Assembly: GCA_016271365.2 (NCBI GenBank)
Contig: CM057456.1
Location: forward strand, 891,246,001 to 891,310,000
DNA from: Neoceratodus forsteri
Taxonomy: Eukaryota; Chordata; Ceratodontiformes; Ceratodontidae
Length of the DNA: 64,000 nucleotides
Direction of reading: 5' to 3'
Under the pieces are notes generated by a model. That model was not told the DNA's origin. It worked only from the letters and a program-made list of their open reading frames with translations, and did no database searches. Of this stretch, positions 25,120 to 35,419 are shown one piece after another; position 1 is the stretch's first letter, and the number at the start of each line of letters is the position of its first letter. Both the position numbers and the translations under genes were made by a program.

Positions 25120-25575
25120 GAACACAGTTTCCATAGTGTACGGACCAATATTCCGATCCCTGTACAACACATGTATTTCCTAGCCACCCATACTCTGATC
25201 TCCGTCACATACAAGTACTCCCCACCCGTATTCTGTAGCGCAGTGACACTCTCCCATGATCCGATCCCCATAATGTACAGCAAATTCCCACCCTTTTCCA
25301 TAGTACAGGGACACCCTCCTATGACCCAATCCCCCTAATGTACAGTAAACCCCAAACTTTTCCATAGTGCAGGGAAACCCTCCCACGACCAGATCCCCGT
25401 ACAGCAAATCCCCACCCTTTTCCATAGTGCAGGATCACCCTCCCATGCCCCGATGCCAGTACAATACACGTCAGTCCCCACCCTTTTCCATAGTGTAGTG
25501 TGCCCCCTCCTGCTACCTGATCCCAGTAAAAACACATCAATCCCCACACTTTTCCTTAGTGTCATCCCCCCCGAG
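25120..25575. repeat. Minisatellite, about 60-65 bp unit
   Basis: The phrase ttttccatagtg recurs near 25290, 25355, 25415, 25480 and (as ttttccttagtg) 25545, each in a unit running 'cccaccctttt', 'ccatagtgcagg', 'accctcccatgaccc', 'gatccccgtaca'. A more diverged unit lies near 25125. About five to seven imperfect copies. Open frames through it simply repeat the unit and are not genes. Confidence 0.85.
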
Positions 25576-26130
25576 CCCCAAACCATACTACAGTCATATG
25601 TGTACCCCGCTGGCAGATGAAATCTCCCCCCACCTCAGTAGCCACCGTCCCCACCCATGCTCCTCCCACAACCCCACCGGAGCAGCCAACTGGCACAGCA
25701 GTCTGCACCCTGCCACTGCCAGCTGCTGACTAATTTCTACTTGAAAGCACACAATATATATGGCCAGCTCATTGGTTGTGAAACGTCCTATACTGTATGT
25801 GCCTCAGTAGAGATAGGGGTCTGTGGGGGGCTACTCTAGCACATTCAGCCCGGCTCAGCAATGCTAATAAGCCCTTAATGGGCATGCATGAGGTCCTTAT
25901 GCACCATGCATGTCCAATAAGCTAATTTGCATGTGTGGGCTCAATGTCGCCCGTGGGAGACACGTTGCGTCCAGGTATGTGCTATGCATTCCCCCGTGGG
26001 TGGCCTTCAGCCCAGCACCCTGGATACACTGCGCCATACATGGTGAACTCCATCTATGCACCGGACAACCAGGGTACGATATTCAGACAGAATGCGCAAT
26101 CCCTTCTGATAGCGCATTCTGCTTGAATAT
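25576..26130. other. Intron sequence, nothing recognised
   Basis: Mixed-composition sequence with CpG and GCATGC-rich stretches and an octamer-like ATTTGCAT at 25924. No coding region or terminal repeat that I can support. Confidence 0.45.
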
Positions 26131-26507
26131 TGTCACAGAGCCGGCCAGCGCAACCTATGACTTGGTGAGAGACATGGGAATCGGTGAGAAACTAGGAAAC
26201 AGTGACCAAAACTTCTTCAGATTCACCCTTGGAAAAAAAGGGAAACGCATACAAAATAGATTTCAGGGACATGAAAGAACTCCCAGTACAGGTACCTTAG
26301 AAAAGCAAAAGGTCTAAGGGCAGAAGTATTCAGCAACACTGGGACAACCCTAAAATTGATCCAGAAAAAGAATGTACCCCACAAAAGTGAAAGTACAATA
26401 GTAGAAATTGTCAACCTATGTGGATGGTGAAAGAGGTACTCAACATACTGCAATTAGAGGGAAAAAGCAGTTATCAGGTCAATAAATTGCAAGACACCAG
26501 TGAGAAA
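26131..26507 (+). pseudogene. Old LINE fragment (endonuclease C-terminal end), left side
   Basis: The plus-strand frame from about 26150 reads LVRDMGIGEKLGNSDQNFFR, which resembles the end of a CR1-type endonuclease (the GNSDH-type motif), followed by a decayed linker. DIRS-A is inserted at 26508, and sequence of similar decayed-linker character resumes at 31759. The identification rests on one motif and is tentative. Confidence 0.45.
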
Positions 26508-26540
26508 GTACAGCTGCATAAGAACTTACCGTAACAGTAG

Positions 26541-26720
26541 ATCATCAAGAGAATCTCTTGCAGCAGGTCATAACATATAGGAATATCCCAGCCAAATGCA
26601 TCATTCCATCCGGATGATTGATCAGCAGTCGACCTGGGACCGCGCTCTGTCGACACCACTTGTTATGTCCTGATAGGTATAAAGGGGGGTGGTCCCAGAA
26701 GCTCCTCTGTTCTTTTCCAC
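26541..26720. repeat. Left inverted terminal repeat of DIRS-A
   Basis: Pairs with the reverse complement of 31585-31758. Shared blocks are CTCTTGCAGCAGGTCATAAC, ATCATTCCATCCGGATGATT, and the GGTATAAAGGGGGGTGGTCC/GGCGGTCCCAGG region. GTATAAA at about 26677-26683 is TATA-like. Confidence 0.88.
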
Positions 26721-26879
26721 CTCAGCGACTGTATATGAGACAAATGAGGTGGCCAGTTATCTGAGGGAAACCGAGGAGGAGCAGGGAGCCCCTAGAGACA
26801 ATTTTGTATTGCAAAAAAGTAGGAGCATGTCACCCTCCTGAAACAGGAAGCATGAGGGGTGGAGGGAGGGGCAGCATGA

Positions 26880-26984
26880 CCTGCTGCAAGAGATTCTCTC
26901 GAAGATCTACTGCTACGGTAAGTTCTTATGCAACTGTACTATCTTCTTCGAGGAAATCTCTTGAAGCAGGTCATAACATATAGG
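26880..26984. repeat. Internal complementary region of DIRS-A
   Basis: 26880-26939 is the complement of the left end, closing with CTGTAC. 26940-26984 (TATCTTCTTCGAGGAAATCT...) is the complement of the right end. The junction of the two shows where the ends would meet in a circle. Confidence 0.85.
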
Positions 26985-27461
26985 CACCTTTTGGGTAGCC
27001 AGCAGAACTCTGCACATTTAATTTGATTTTGGTTTCTTGGGAGCCACTGCTGCTAATTCTAGGCAGTTTACTGACCCTCCCATTCACCCCCACCCCCGCT
27101 CTCTACTAAATCCTAAGTTGCTCCGTCCCGTGCTCTCCTAATTGGTAGCTGTTTATGGGAGGCAGGTTCTTCAGCTGCAAACCTCCAATTTAACTCATAT
27201 GCCTTCTCCCCTGCTCTCCTTTCATTGGAATTGCCATTGAGACACAGCACCAACTCCAGTTCTTACCTGCTTTTTCTACCATCCTTATTTCACTAGGTGT
27301 AACTTAATCCCCTACATATTTAAGTATCTTACTCCCCTATTTTAACGCAGTTTCTCCTGCAGTCTCTCCCTTAAACTACTAAATTAGTTAGCAAGTGTCT
27401 TGGCTTAACTTGCACTACCCTGTAACCCATTTTTCATTCCTGCCGGCTTTCTCCTGCCACT

Positions 27462-27878
27462 ATGAATCTGCTACAGCTTACACTGCTCACTGTCTCATTG
27501 CCATCTCTGCTGGTGCTGACAGACTCCTGTACTACTGTGCTAACCCATGACCAAGTGCACTTTGCCTTCCTCTCTGTTATCCACTCCACTCTACTATACC
27601 CCTCCCCTCACTCCACATGGGAACTATCACCCTCTCCTTTTCTCTCCAATCAGGAACACCGTCTACTTGGCCACTACCTAGTTTCCCTCTCCTGTTCCAC
27701 CACTGTCCCTTCTTGCCCTTACATACTCCTGCTATCCCTCCTCCTCCTAGCTGGAGATGTTGAATGCAACCCTGGTCTACCCAACTCCCACATCACCCAC
27801 ACTTCCAGCATCTGGGCTAATGCCCCAGGTCTGAAGATTACTCACATAAACGTGCAGTCTTCCCTCCAAGTTCCCTGA
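27462..27878 (+). pseudogene. LINE N-terminal region with 2A-like peptide
   Basis: A 138-codon frame: two hydrophobic stretches (residues 3-20 and 86-97), then GDVECNPGL at residues 98-106 (27753-27779), then KITHINVQSSL, the first strand of the endonuclease. The motif fits the 2A consensus DxExNPG followed by P, except that the last residue is Leu, which would be expected to weaken or abolish ribosome skipping. 2A-like motifs just before the endonuclease are known in several APE-type LINEs. A frameshift near 27868 separates this frame from the rest of the endonuclease. The start codon is uncertain, since a leucine-rich stretch continues upstream. Confidence 0.7.
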
Positions 27879-28475
27879 TCTGGAGGCTTGGATTATACTA
27901 TACAAGCCCCACATTCTGGGATTTTCTGACACTTGGCTAAAGCCTCACCTTGTCACCACCACCACATATGAACTAACTGGGTACTCCTCCCTGCGTCTCG
28001 ATAGGACAGGGAAGAAAAATGGAGGTGGTGTTGCACTGTTCATCAGGGAACCCCTCTCAGCCAACACTGTCCTCTGCTCTGATCCAACCTCACTTAAGAG
28101 CTAACCGTGGGCACCCATAAGAAACTCTACATAGGTTGCTGCTATAACCCCCCACCGCTGGAACTGAGGGTCTAACCAGCTTCCTCTCAAGCCTGAGCTC
28201 CTTACTCCCTTATAGAGACTCTATTCTCCTCGGTGATTTTAATTTAAACTGGCTGAGTACCCACCAGTCGGACTATGCTTCCCACCTAAAACAACACAAC
28301 CTTGTCCAGACTATCATGCTCCCCATCAGACAAAACCCATGCAGGGCCACTCAGACCCTTTTGGACTGGATAATCACAAACAGGGATGATTATATACTTC
28401 ATGCTGGTACCATGGCACACTCTAATTAGTGACCACACCACCCCTAGGTATCTCCTCTGGTCATCACAGTTTAAA
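27830..28475 (+). pseudogene. LINE endonuclease, broken
   Basis: In changing frames the region reads ITHINVQS, PHILGFSDTWLKP near 27915 (position of the metal-binding E/D, here D), LDRTGKKNGGGVALFI near 28000, and LLGDFNLNWLST near 28230-28260 (the GDFN motif). The last motif is TLLDWIITN near 28360. The closing SDH motif is recognisable as VTTP-shifted sequence near 28425. Stops and frame changes make it inactive. The LTR cuts it at 28480. Confidence 0.72.
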
Positions 28476-28479
28476 CGTC

Positions 28480-30388
28480 AGTAACCCCCCTACAAATGGG
28501 GGTTCCCAAAAAGTCTTCCTTGCGCTTGCCTAAATGCTCACTGCCAGGTTGGCGTCCTGCATTTTAGAAGTTTAAATGTGATTACCAGAGCCTGTATAGC
28601 CTTGGTGTACTGTCACTTTAAAAGCTGCCTAATTGCAGCTTAAGTAATCTGAGAGGGGAGCTCTGTTGAAAGATGTAACTATTTACTGAAAATCATTTAG
28701 AGAGATAATGATAGTGTAGTTCGTCTAACCTGCTTACTTTGTAGCAAGGACTGTTTTGTTTGTCTCCACTATCTTGGTCCTGGACTGCAAATTGGACCAA
28801 TCTGTACTGGTGGGGCCTAAAATGTAGCCAGACTACAGGAGCTGTCTGAATTCAAAATCTGTAGGAACTGTAGTTTGGAGCTTTTTTGCACCTTTTTTGC
28901 AACTGAAGGGGGAGCTCTTGCTTTGACTGACAGCCAAATCAGCCAACCAAATCTTTTGGATCTTGGGGAAGTCCCGGGCTGCTTGCAGTTTTATGAGTTA
29001 GATCTAAGCTGGAAGCTGAACAAGAAAGAGCTGAAGTAATTCTGAGCAGCAATCCTGAGTGGATTCGCATGGGAGAACTGTGAAAAGGCTGAGTTTTTGG
29101 CTTGCATGTCTGCCAGCTGCTCCTGAGAGGGAGAGAAGAGAATTATTTTGGACTAAATCCAAGTTTGTGTGACTAAAGTAAGCTACTGAAGTGGGCCAGG
29201 CTCAACCTGAAGAAGACCAAAGATTTTGCTGAATGTGATTGGTCTGTCAGGAGTTCCAGCTACCCCCAAGCTCCTGGTGTATTCAGAGACTTTGCGATTG
29301 TGACCGGAGAGCGCTCTGCAAGGTACAGTAGAATTCCCTTACATGTAAATGTGCTATGAGCTGCTAGTGGGTCGTGAGTTAGTCCCCCACTGTGTAAACC
29401 GCGTTCTGCTTGCTGGAAGCTGTATCCAGCCCAAAACGGACTGCATCCGAATTTGTCTCCATGCAGTCTGGGCCTTGCCAGACTGGCCCAGCCAGACTAC
29501 CCATTGCACAGAGAAGCCATCAACGAAAGACCTGCCTAGGGATCAGCCCCCTGCTCCATGCTTGAACAGGAACGACGCCTCTGCGACTCATGTGGGCCCT
29601 GCTTCTCCTGGCATTTCAGATCAACCACCTGCAGTCTCAATTTTTGTCCAGCCTGTGTCCAGTCTTGGGTATTGTGAGTAAATACCAGGGTAGCTCCCTG
29701 CAACAACAATTTAATCTGAGTGTGTCATCTGATTGTCTTGTTGTTTTGTTTCCTTTTCGAACTGAGCCATCTGGCTCCGGATTACAAATACTGCGTACTG
29801 TGCATGTTGTGTTTTCCATCACAGGGCCCCAACCAGCTGCAATCCCGGGCAATGATCCTGGCTAAGCCATCTCTTCTCCACCTGGGTACCCAGAGGTGGA
29901 CTGTGTGGGGAGACTCAAAGTGCATGCATACCTGTTTGATTGATATAACCTTTAAGCTAATTAACCTGGTTTTGCCCCTCCCTTGTTCAAGTCCCCTGAA
30001 TAAATCAGAGCTAACTTTTTCTGCATGCAATCTGACTGTGGTTCCAGTTTGTGCTCAAAGTACTGTACTGTTGCTATTTGCTGTGCATAACCTTGTTTTA
30101 CAGGGGGTCCCCAGGGTCGAGCCAGCCCTGGTGGTAAGTGCAAACAGTGTGGGTACTTGTTTGGTGTACCAGGGGTATTGTGAAAGTGATTACTGTACAG
30201 TATTCAGGCCACTAGAGGGGAAGGGGGGGGGTTACAGTGTTCCGGAGGGCTGTGCCCAAGTTAGCTTGACCACTACCAACCCTGATCTCCGGCTGGAGGC
30301 ACCTGTTTCAGAACTCAGGCCACTAAACCTGCTACTAGCCAAGCAGGCAGGGTAGTAGCCCTTGGGATAGCGCCACCTAGGGGTTACA
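28480..30388 (+). mobile_element. Candidate solo LTR, 1.9 kb
   Basis: Ends are AGTAACCCCC at 28480 and GGGGTTACA at 30388: an inverted pair that fits a TG...CA LTR with one changed first base. It is flanked by a 4-bp duplication, cgtc (28476-28479 and 30389-30392). An AATAAA at about 29999-30004 could be the polyadenylation signal. It has no coding domain; a 211-codon frame at 29720-30355 shows no family resemblance. Removing it rejoins the host LINE. The family (retrovirus-like or Gypsy) cannot be told from an LTR alone. Orientation is inferred from the AATAAA. Confidence 0.65.
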
Positions 30389-30960
30389 CGTCCCCCTCCC
30401 AAAGACCTGTCCTTCCAGAACTTCAGTAGTCCCAACATCACAAACCTCCTTGAGGAGGCTTGGTCCCTGGACTGGTCTGCTCTATACTCACTTTCTGATG
30501 TGACCCCGGCGGTAATCCTATTTACACAGACCCTTAGGACCGTACAAGACAGACACTTTCCTGTCACTACAAGAAGGGTCAGAGGTGGCTGCTCGCGTTG
30601 GATCACAAAAGACCTCCTCACCCTTATGAAGGATAGGGATCATGCTTGGTCCACCTACAAGGCATCCCCCTCCCTTGCCCTCTGGGATGCCTACAGGCGC
30701 CGGAGGAATCTATGCAAACATATGGCCAAATTCCTGAAACAGACTCTTTTCAATAATCTCTAACAGGCTAACCTTGAAGACCCTAGGACATTCTGGGCAT
30801 CCATTGGCTCCCTCCTAAACCCCTACTCCAGTAAGGCAGCCCTGCAACTAAACTCCCCGGATGGCCTCATTACAGACCCTCTGGAAGAGGCCAGGGTTTT
30901 CAATTACAAATTCTCTGATCTAGCCATGTATCTAAGTAAACTCCCAAATGGCCAGTCAAA
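30389..30960 (+). pseudogene. LINE linker between endonuclease and RT
   Basis: The frame at 30500-30763 reads VTPAVILFTQTLRTVQDR, then RWITKDLLTLMKDRDHAWST and a basic RRRRNLCKHMAKFLKQTLFN helix, then a stop. The following part (FWASIGSLLNPYS near 30795) continues in the same style. This is the standard arginine-rich linker before the RT in these LINEs, and the copy at 43100-43340 has the same layout. The RT itself is missing. Confidence 0.75.
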
Positions 30961-30969
30961 CTGCTCGGC

Positions 30970-31580
30970 CCCCGCCCCCCCCATTCAAACCCCTTGTCTG
31001 GATGGAGGAGAAGATGACACAGTACAGAGCTTCTCCCAGAGCAGAAAACACACCTGGGAGGCAGTCGATGAGGACATCATCCATAAACAGGTGAAAGAAA
31101 GCTGGAGGTTGTCGACGGAGCAGAAGACAACACAGCACAGAGCTGCTACTAGAACAGAAAACACACCCTGAGAAGCCATCGACAAGAATATCATTGAACA
31201 GGGGGTTGGAAGCATTTTGCTGTCTACATAGAAGCAGGTAGAAAGACATTGATGGGGAGGAGACCTGATCACCCCGTCAATAAATGGAACCCAGCAGCGG
31301 TGGGAACCAGAGGGCAATGAAGACACAGGGCGTCCCCGAACACTGCAGCCACCCCAGCCGAAGCAGTGTTCGTCACTCAGTGTTGTGTGAAGCTCGGACA
31401 CAAACTTCAAGATGGTCTTCATTGACGATCTTCTGGCCACTTAGCACTTCTTTCAGAAGAAAGCATCCAAAAACAACAGGGGGAAAGCCGCAATGAAATT
31501 GAGTATGCTGAAGAAATCTCACTTCGTCGACTGATGCTATACTCTGAACTGAGAATGTGTAGCATGCAGGTCGCAGTGAG
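30970..31580 (-). pseudogene. DIRS-A gag-side remnant with internal tandem duplication
   Basis: Minus-strand frames (for example 30985-31440) show no enzyme. By position they are the 5' coding side of DIRS-A, which would be gag. Two units of about 107 bp are tandem: 'agagcagaaaacacacctgg' near 31038 and 'agaacagaaaacacaccctg' near 31150, each followed by GCA/GCC + (G/A)TCGA and GAATATCAT/GACATCAT. I do not see the Cys/His cluster here. Confidence 0.45.
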
Positions 31581-31584
31581 AAAA

Positions 31585-31758
31585 GAACTGAGGGGCTTCT
31601 GGGACCGCCCCCGTTTATACCTGCCAGGACACAACACGTGGTGTTGTCAGGGGCGGTCCCAGGTTGACTGCTGATAAATCATCCGGATGGAATGATGCCT
31701 GTGGCTGAGATATTCCTGTATGTTATGACCTGCTGCAAGAGATTCCCTTGAAGAAGAT
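31585..31758. repeat. Right inverted terminal repeat of DIRS-A
   Basis: Reverse complement of 26541-26720, ending GAAGAAGAT at 31758. The terminal extension present at the left end (26508-26540) is absent here, which is the usual asymmetry of DIRS ends. Confidence 0.86.
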
Positions 31759-32730
31759 CTGGCCAATCTACAGAGACAATCTCAGACAGTTTAAACGAAA
31801 GACTGGGTACAAAACAAATGTCTGAAGAAGAAGTCAAGTATCAGGTTGGCTTCAAAAGAAAACAGATATTTAGAACTCAAAGATGGCATTTCTAAGAGGC
31901 AGACTGCAAGAATGGCAATGTGCAAGATCCTTACAAAGGATAAAGGGAGAGCAAAAATGTCAAACTGGTAAGTTTCTCTGTCGCTTTTCCAACCACATCC
32001 ATATATTCTTAACCCCCAAACAGTGCAAAACATCTTGGGGAGCAGTAAGTAAACTTGGAAATCCAGACTTAAGTAACGTCATTTAAATCCTGTTGAAATT
32101 AGGTAGGTGGAATAGATGAAATCATTGTTCATGACTACAGATTACTCAGGTATACAGAAGAAAAGGCTAAGGACTACTTCCCTCTAAATTGAGATTGGTT
32201 AGAAAGCACACTCTTGTTTTTTTACAGTAATTTTGCAAACGATTCTTTCTGAATAACTTAAACAAGTCTACTTCAATAAAATAGCGGATGTATCCGATGA
32301 TGGCCTGGCCCCGGGGTAGAGATGGATGATAGGGGTTTTGGAACACAAGGGTGGGAGGGCCTCGTGCCCAACTAGGGAGCTGAGGTTCGAGCAGACTCGA
32401 AAGAACATAAGGCCTAATCTGCTGGCAATTAGTATGTTAGTATTAAATCTCTAACTGTTGGATTAAAGACGTGAGTATGATCTATCACTTCATTAGCATG
32501 TATATCAGAACTGCAGCTGAACATTGCAATCCCATCACCAATAATACTTAAAAAGGAATTGTAAACAATAAAATGAAAACACAGAACCATGACAGGCCCA
32601 GTGAAAGGTTCTGGGGTTGATGGTACATTTCCAGAGAAAACGTAGGCTCCTTCTCCTTTTCCCAATTATTAGACTCTAATCCCCTCCTGTTACATCACCC
32701 AGCTATCAGTCACAACTTAGAAGTAAACAG
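31759..32730. other. Intron sequence, possibly the right side of an old LINE
   Basis: The first 200 bases have a decayed A-rich, linker-like character compatible with the LINE fragment left of DIRS-A. The rest is unassigned. No exon with splice sites and no RNA gene seen. Confidence 0.4.
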
Positions 32731-32974
32731 GTTACTCACCTGTAGCAGTAGTTGTAGGAGTGGTATATGGTGTTCATCCACATGTCTGGCTGTGTCCTTT
32801 CTGTTTAAGGCTTGCCGGAATGTCTTCAAGCTGGCTTCTCCCACCCGATGGTAACTCCCTCAGCACCGTTGTGTGATGTCAGATGTTGCCTGCTGAAAGC
32901 CAGACCAGAATGCCACTAGCCAGGGGAGGTCGGGTGGGTCCATGTGGATGAACACCATATACCACTCCTTGAAA
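32731..32974 (-). mobile_element. Left end of older DIRS-B1
   Basis: Begins with a terminal extension (GGTTACTCACCTGTAGCAGT), then a perfect 28-bp inverted repeat: 32757-32784 pairs with 32941-32968. This is the arrangement expected for a DIRS left end running into the first half of its internal complementary region. That half is cut exactly where the next DIRS begins at 32975. A closely similar unit at 50354-50602 is also followed directly by a DIRS left end. The rest of B1 is assigned by order and orientation to 38628-38709, 39217-39344 and 47746-50350. Confidence 0.7.
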
Positions 32975-33303
32975 GTACAGTTATGTAAGACCTTACCATA
33001 ACAGTAGATCTTTGAGGAGTGTCTCTTGCAGAAGGTAATACACTTGGGTTGTTGCCAGAGCTCGCTGTGGCGCATGGCAGCTATTCTAGCAGCCTTTTAC
33101 CAGGGGCCGCCCACACATGACATCACCCTCCTGTTTCCCATATAAGTGTGGGCGGTCCCTGGTATACTCAGTTTCCCCCCACCAGATTCAGTTCGCTAAG
33201 CGAGGACAGAGGGGAAGCTGAGGTACCATAGGTATCCCAATCCATAAGTCACTGGACCAGAATTTGTTCTCCTAGAGAAGAAGGGGGACGGAGGGTGGGA
33301 TAG

Positions 33304-33410
33304 TACCTGCTGCAAGAGACACTCCTCAAAGATCTACTGTTACGGTAAGGTCTTACGTAACTGTACTATCTTCCACAGAGTGGTCTCTTGCAGCAGGTAA
33401 TACACTTGGG
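33304..33410. repeat. Internal complementary region of DIRS-3
   Basis: Complement of the left end up to CTGTAC (about 33366), then TATCTTCCACAGAGTGGTCT, the complement of the (now missing) right end. It is nearly identical to the DIRS-4 region at 50930-51190 apart from a MITE there. Confidence 0.85.
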
Positions 33411-33519
33411 ATGAATCCCAAGCAGTAAACCCAATAAGGGTGGTCCTTATGATAGGAGGCCTTGTAGGACAGCTCGGCCAAAGGCCGTCCTACAGCATGA
33501 AGCAACATCTAAGTTGTAA

Positions 33520-34495
33520 TGCTTTGTGAAAGTATGAATTGTGGACCAGGTAGCTGCGTTGCAGATATCTGTGATAGAGGCCCCTTTAAAGCAGGCTGCT
33601 GTGGTAGTCATAGCTCTGGTAGAATGGGCTTGGAGAGGTCATGGTAATGGCTTGTTTTATTTTGTATAGCAAAATGTGATACAGTGTGCTAGCCAATTGG
33701 AGACGGTCCATTAAGTGACCAGGAGACCTTCCCTGCTTGAGGCGAAGGTAACAAAAAATTGAGAGGTCTTCCTAATCGATTTAGTTTGATAAGTATAATA
33801 TTGCAATATACAATGGACGTCTAGAGTATGTAGGAGGCAGTCACCTCGATTGGAGTGTTCAGGGTAATACACTGCTAGCTCCAAGGATTGGTTTAAGGTT
33901 TGTTCAGACACTACCTTAGGGAGAAAGGAAGGGTTGGTACGAAGTGCCACTCTATCTTTGTGAAAAGTCAAGCAAGGTTCTCTACGCATGAAGGCATGAA
34001 GCTTGGAAATATGCTGAGCTGAAATGACAGTCACTAGGAATAGTGCTTTCCAGGAAAGAAAACGGGAGGTCACAAGTGGCCGCCAGCTCAAAGGGCTCAG
34101 AGTTAATTTCTCTATTTGAAAATTGAGATCCCATGGAGGAGTTGGTCTTCTGATAGGTGGCTTAATATGTAACATTCCTCTTAAAAACATTTTGGCTAGA
34201 TGATGCTGATACAGTAATCTGTCATCAAGGGGTTCATGGAAGGCCGAAATGGAGGCCAATGAACTTTCATAGAAGAACAGCTTAATCCTGTCTCAGCAAT
34301 CGAGGCCAGGTAATCCAATACTTTCGCCAGTGAACAAGAATAAGGATCCAATGACCGGGAAGCAGCCCAAATAGAAAAGCATTTCCATTTGGCTTTATAT
34401 GTTTCCCTGGTTGCTGGTTTACGTGAGGCCAGTAGAATACTGACAAAGGGGGAGGACACTTGTAGACGTGCTATGAAAGCATCCTCAGGAGCCAA
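33520..34495 (-). pseudogene. DIRS-3 tyrosine recombinase
   Basis: A phage-integrase-type tyrosine recombinase that in DIRS elements integrates a circular DNA copy without target duplication. The N-terminal core-binding part (SRKPATRETYKAKWKCFSIW) is at 34420-34480. The catalytic domain has an SAQHISKL box near 34005, where related copies have HRISEL, so the first catalytic Arg is replaced here. TLDVHCILQYY lies near 33800. The C-terminal HSTRAM box, GASITDIC and TWSTIHTF are encoded near 33520-33630. There are a stop and frame changes near 33710 and 34230. The changed Arg would itself inactivate it. Confidence 0.82.
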
Positions 34496-34833
34496 GCGTG
34501 AAGGTGTAGTGCCTTCAGGTTGGGATGTAGAAGGGGCCCTTTATTCTGAGTCAATAGATCTGATCTTATTGGCAATGGGATAGGTTCCTCCACTGAGAAC
34601 TGAAGGAGGGGGAACTTGACCTGCCGAGGCCACAGAGGGGTTATGAGAATGATGGTGGCAGGTTCGAGTTGTAATTTTCAGTAGAGTCTATTGCAGGAGA
34701 GGGACGGGGGGCATATATGAAGAGTCCTATCCATGACTGGGATAGGGAATCTATACACCATCCATTTTTGCTCAGGATAATGGAATAGTATCTGGGGAAC
34801 ACGGTGATTGACTGAGGATGCAAAAAGATCCAT

Positions 34834-35289
34834 TTACAGTGACCCCCACAAATGAAAGATTTTCTGAAGCTCTTTGTGATGAAGTGTCCATTCATGTGTG
34901 GATGACTGGCGACTGAGTAGGTCAGCCAGGAGACTGTGGCATTCTGGTAGATGGATGACTGTTAGTACAAGGTGTTGCCGTATGGCCTCCTGCCAGACCG
35001 CAACTGTCTCTCTGCATAGAGAACGGGACTTCGTACCTCCTTGTTTGTTTAGGTAGAATGCCACTGAGGTGTTGTCTGATTGAATCAGCAATGGTCCCGG
35101 GGACAAGTGAGGTTGAAAAGCCTGAAGGGCTAAGCGAACCGCCCTCATCTCCAGGAGACTGATGTGAAGAGGAGGGGTAGAAGTGGTCCACTTGCTTTGT
35201 GTCCTGTAGGGATCCAGGTGCACACCCCACCCTTCCAGGGATGCATCCGTAGTCAATGTCTGCCAGGCGCGGGGGGATTGGAAGGGCAT
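34834..35289 (-). pseudogene. DIRS-3 RNase H domain
   Basis: Reads LTTDASLEGWGVHL near 35255 (first catalytic Asp), LLEMRAVRLALQAF near 35130-35150 (Glu), LLIQSDNTSVAFYLNKQGG near 35050-35080 (Asp), and HLPECHSLLADLLSR near 34930 (the last acidic position). It degrades the RNA strand during reverse transcription. The catalytic acidic positions appear intact over 151 codons, making this the best preserved DIRS-3 domain. Confidence 0.87.
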
Positions 35290-35419
35290 GCCTTGACATA
35301 GATTGGCTCAGAGGGTCCACCATACTAGGGCATTCCGCAACATGGAAGTGACTCTGATTTTGTCTTTGACATTTCCTGTTCATTGAGACCACTGGTTGTG
35401 GAGAATCCATTGGACTGGT

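Larger units (their letters stand above)
27000..30968 (+). mobile_element. LINE (CR1/L2 group) with 2A-like motif, 3' half missing, holding a solo LTR
   Basis: A plus-strand LINE inside DIRS-A. From its 5' side it has a pyrimidine-rich leader, an N-terminal open frame with a 2A-like motif (27462-27878), an endonuclease region (27830-28475), an inserted LTR (28480-30388), then the endonuclease-RT linker (30389-30960). It stops before any RT motif, where DIRS sequence resumes near 30970. Loss of the 3' side is the reverse of the usual 5' truncation and points to a later deletion. The 5' boundary (27000-27020) is approximate. Confidence 0.8.
26508..31758 (-). mobile_element. DIRS-A: DIRS shell with a LINE replacing most of its inside
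   Basis: The left end begins GTACAGCTGCATAAG at 26508. Inverted repeats are 26541-26720 and 31585-31758 (right end ...GAAGAAGAT). The internal complementary region is at 26880-26984. Only about 1.3 kb of DIRS sequence remains: both ends plus a 5' gag-side piece at about 30970-31580. Reverse transcriptase, RNase H and recombinase are gone, and a LINE lacking its own 3' half occupies the interior. This suggests insertion of the LINE, then a deletion that removed its RT end and the DIRS enzymes together. Confidence 0.85.

Noticed and set aside
25120..25575. Possible CRISPR-like array
   Set aside because: The units are contiguous and diverged along their whole length, with no alternation of identical repeats and unique spacers; the genome is vertebrate.
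25068..25586. Several overlapping open frames with repeated MEKGG/YGKGWG motifs
   Set aside because: They are translations of the minisatellite unit, not a repeat protein with a supported start or splice sites.
29720..30355. A 211-codon open frame on the plus strand
   Set aside because: It lies inside the candidate LTR, has no domain or homologous pattern, and its ends coincide with LTR features; probably chance.
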